A stretch of 7,655 nt of DNA from DQTL01 sp964396505. Lineage in GTDB: Bacteria > Bacteroidota > Bacteroidia > Flavobacteriales > Flavobacteriaceae. Positions within the stretch are counted from its first letter, which is position 1, and the number at the start of each line of letters is the position of its first letter. The DNA is taken from assembly GCA_964396505.1 (NCBI GenBank), contig CAYNFJ010000100.1:1-7655 (forward strand), written 5' to 3'. Positions 5,500 to 7,655 of this stretch are shown here, piece by piece. Under the pieces are notes generated by a model. It was not told the origin of the DNA, ran no database searches, and saw only the letters and a program-made list of their open reading frames with translations. Position numbers and translations under genes: made by a program.

Positions 5500-7655
5500 C
5501 TTAGTGATAAGTTACGCCCCGGGGCACTGACGCCTGATGCAAATTCTTTGTAATGAATATCAAAAATGTTATCGATGTGTAGATTTAAATGGGTAAGTCG
5601 ATTGAGTTTTACACTACTTGTGAAATGAAAGGTATGCCAAGTGGGTGTGCCGTAATATTTTACTGTTTTATCGGTGGCATCCGGATTGATTATCGGTGTT
5701 TCTTCTATATTATCTATGCCCTCTGCCACGTTGTAATCGGTTGCTTTTTTTCGTAGATTAAATCGATATTCCAATCCAAAATCCCATTTTTTTATCTGAT
5801 AGGTGAGACTACCGTCACCAAATAGCGGTGGAATGGAAGACAGGGGTTCTGCTGTGTCATACGTAGCTCCTTTGGTATAGGTTGCCGAAGTCTTGAACTT
5901 CAGTTGTTTATATAATTGGGTTTGCATACTAAAGGTGCCTCCTATAATGTAAGCATTGCCTTTATTGACATTGGCAATAGTGCTTGCCCATTCGCCATCG
6001 TATAGTAAGCTGTTTTGTCCGTCTAAGTTAAANNNNNNNNNNNNNNNNNNNNNNNNNNNNNNNNNNNNNNNNNNNNNNNNNNNNNNNNNNNNNNNNNNNN
6101 NNNNNNNNNNNNNNNNNNNNNNNNNNNNNNNNCCGGAAAATGCAGCATTGGAAGAATGGACTTGCATTTTGGGTAACGTGATAAAGGTAGTATCCAACCA
6201 TTTGGCCTTGAGTAAGGTGTGTGTATATCGTAATCCTAGGTTTAGAGTTCCTTTTTTAGTATGATCCAATCTGTAATCGGTATAAAAAGCGATATTTGCA
6301 TAGCTGCTACCACCGTCAGGAAAACGGGATTGAACGGCAAAAGTATTACTAAAACCGGTTATATCGTTTCCGCTTACAGCCAGGGTCTTACCGATGGCTT
6401 GGGAACTGATCTTGTTGTACGATGTTTCAATTCCGTAAGAAAGGATACGTTTTTGTTTGCTTAGCATAGGCACGTGAAAATCGGCATTTAAACTCCAAAC
6501 TTTGACATTTTCACTTCGATATAATTTCTGTAAACTATTGAATTTACGTTCTTGTCTGCTTTCGTTTATGTCTTGATATGCCAGTATGATTTGTCCGTTT
6601 TTCAGCCATTTTTTACCGGGTTTGATGTTGAGTTGCGATGCGGCTAATAAGCGTTTTTGGGGACCATAATACCACTCGGCATAGCGCAGTTGGTTATTCC
6701 GGTATTCGTTGAGCTTGTCAAAGCGTGGGATATCGGATGAATTGGAATATTGCAGATTGAAATTAAGGGCTGTTCTCTTTGACAATGGAAAAACGAATTT
6801 TTGTAATAAATCGATTTGCCGGTAACCGGTGTTTTTCTGGATAGATGAATTGGGATTAACCACAGGAGTGGAGGTGTAATAATTGGTTGTATTGTCAGAG
6901 TAATAGGGTACTAAACCCCAATCATTAAAACCGTGGGTTCTGTTTTTTCCCATTTCAAGGTCTCCAAATTTACTGACAGATACGGCTGTTAAAGACCCCC
7001 ACTTTTTGTTGCTGTACTCTCCCGAATAACTCAAGGTCAATTCATTGTTTACCGAGCTGTATCGTGTCAATATATCCGAGTTAAAATAAGGCGCTTCACT
7101 TATTTTGGGTTTTTTGGTATAATAATGAATCACACCACCCAAGGCATCGGAACCATACATAATAGAGGAGGGGCCAAAAAGTACTTCGGTACGACTTAAT
7201 AGATTGGGCGATACGGTAATGGAGTTTTGAAGATGCCCCTTTCTGTAAATGGCATTGTTCATCCGCACGCCATCTACCACCAAAAGCACCCGATTAGATT
7301 CCATCCCTCGCAATACAGGACTTCCACCGCCAAATTGAGATTTTTGAACTTTTACGCCCGGTGTTTGTGCCAATAAATCGGCGCTGGTTTGTGGGGCTTT
7401 TTGCCGGATTTGGTATGATGTAATCACTTCGATTTGCTCTGCTATCCGATTCCTTTTTTCTTTGTCTTTAGAAACAGAAAGAACTACTTCCGGTATTTGT
7501 TCTGAATTACTTTCCAGATAGAGGATATAATGCTTTTTTTCCAGATCTTTTTTGTAAATACGTTGGTTGATATAGGCAATGTGTTGCAATTTTATCCAAT
7601 CGGTATCTTTAAATACTGAGATATCTACATAGCCGTTTTTATCGGTATAGCGATA
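5481..7655 (-). CDS. TonB-dependent outer-membrane receptor, heme/hemoglobin-receptor-like (5' end missing, internal N gap)
   Basis: The frame is open to the right edge, so the start lies outside; 508 residues precede the gap and 183 follow it. Residues 1 to about 50 (TDKNGYVDISVF) look like the end of a carboxypeptidase-regulatory-like beta domain. A short linker with PEVVLSVSK (about 55-63) follows, at the usual TonB-box place. The plug domain spans about 75-182, with QTSADLLAQTPGV, GGGSPVLRGMESNRVLLVVD, RMNNAIYRKGHLQN and FGPSSIMYGSDALGGVIHYY. The rest is a 22-strand-type barrel ending IDNIFDIHYKEFASG, APGRNLSLSVQTQF, with the terminal Phe expected for barrel assembly. The GHLQN segment and APGRN ending resemble hemoglobin/heme-type receptors, but the part that usually carries the diagnostic FRAP/NPxL box is missing. 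Family is certain; substrate is a guess. The TTG at 7589 is not the start. Confidence 0.93.
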   Translation of the reverse strand, partial: YRYTDKNGYVDISVFKDTDWIKLQHIAYINQRIYKKDLEKKHYILYLESNSEQIPEVVLSVSKDKEKRNRIAEQIEVITSYQIRQKAPQTSADLLAQTPGVKVQKSQFGGGSPVLRGMESNRVLLVVDGVRMNNAIYRKGHLQNSITVSPNLLSRTEVLFGPSSIMYGSDALGGVIHYYTKKPKISEAPYFNSDILTRYSSVNNELTLSYSGEYSNKKWGSLTAVSVSKFGDLEMGKNRTHGFNDWGLVPYYSDNTTNYYTSTPVVNPNSSIQKNTGYRQIDLLQKFVFPLSKRTALNFNLQYSNSSDIPRFDKLNEYRNNQLRYAEWYYGPQKRLLAASQLNIKPGKKWLKNGQIILAYQDINESRQERKFNSLQKLYRSENVKVWSLNADFHVPMLSKQKRILSYGIETSYNKISSQAIGKTLAVSGNDITGFSNTFAVQSRFPDGGSSYANIAFYTDYRLDHTKKGTLNLGLRYTHTLLKAKWLDTTFITLPKMQVHSSNAAFSXXXXXXXXXXXXXXXXXXXXXXXXXXXXXXXXXXFNLDGQNSLLYDGEWASTIANVNKGNAYIIGGTFSMQTQLYKQLKFKTSATYTKGATYDTAEPLSSIPPLFGDGSLTYQIKKWDFGLEYRFNLRKKATDYNVAEGIDNIEETPIINPDATDKTVKYYGTPTWHTFHFTSSVKLNRLTHLNLHIDNIFDIHYKEFASGVSAPGRNLSLSVQTQF
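6033..6132. other. Assembly gap of exactly 100 N inside the receptor gene
   Basis: One hundred consecutive N interrupt the barrel region. A round 100 is the usual placeholder for a scaffold join of unknown size. The two flanks are in the same minus-strand frame across 100 bases, but any length of 3n+1 would give that. The last bases before the gap, GG, encode glycine whatever the third base is. Confidence 0.97.

Noticed and set aside
5956..6464. Two plus-strand open frames opposite the receptor barrel, one crossing the N run
   Set aside because: Both are antisense to the receptor, and one exists only because the N run contains no stop codons.
7524..7589. Start of the receptor at TTG 7589
   Set aside because: The frame continues upstream to the window edge with carboxypeptidase-regulatory-like sequence, and a signal peptide would still be needed further upstream.

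Overview
The window is from a Bacteroidota genome, most likely the Flavobacteriales. The evidence is a secreted leucine-rich protein ending in a type IX secretion (T9SS) sorting domain, a TonB-dependent receptor with a carboxypeptidase-like N-terminal extension, TAnnTTTG-type promoter boxes, absence of clear Shine-Dalgarno sequences, and the gene order DUF4286-rsmA-mgtE. A run of exactly 100 N suggests a draft or metagenome-derived scaffold. Genus cannot be decided from the sequence.

Layout. Plus strand, 1-3618: the 3' part of a T9SS-exported leucine-rich-repeat surface protein (1-995), closed by a strong intrinsic terminator (1017-1052). A new transcription unit follows, with a Bacteroidota-type promoter near 1069-1101. 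It carries a DUF4286 protein (1130-1471), the 16S rRNA dimethyltransferase gene rsmA (1461-2243, overlapping the previous gene by 11 bases) and the magnesium channel gene mgtE (2269-3618, 25 bases downstream). Minus strand, 3633-7655, read from right to left: an outer-membrane TonB-dependent receptor that runs off the right edge and is interrupted by the N run (5481-7655), a small four-helix membrane protein of the PF04020 family (5063-5410), a thioredoxin-fold protein with an altered active site (4620-4964), and a thioredoxin-reductase-like flavoprotein (3633-4553). The two blocks converge with only 14 bases between them at 3619-3632.

Function. rsmA and mgtE are housekeeping genes (ribosome maturation, Mg2+ uptake). 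The most interesting part is the redox pair at 3633-4964. The reductase keeps its FAD site and CATC redox centre but has lost the Arg residues that normally grip the NADPH 2'-phosphate (HRRxxxR has become HIFDHFQ). Its neighbour has MGPM where thioredoxins have CGPC, with cysteines shifted to positions 29, 30 and 37. Together they look like a dedicated, non-standard thiol-disulfide couple. A perfect dyad covers the promoter of this pair, and two hairpins lie between its genes. I see no mobile element, CRISPR array, tRNA or rRNA. Every gene falls in a family I recognise, so this is mostly ordinary core genome with an unusual redox module rather than a wholly new system.
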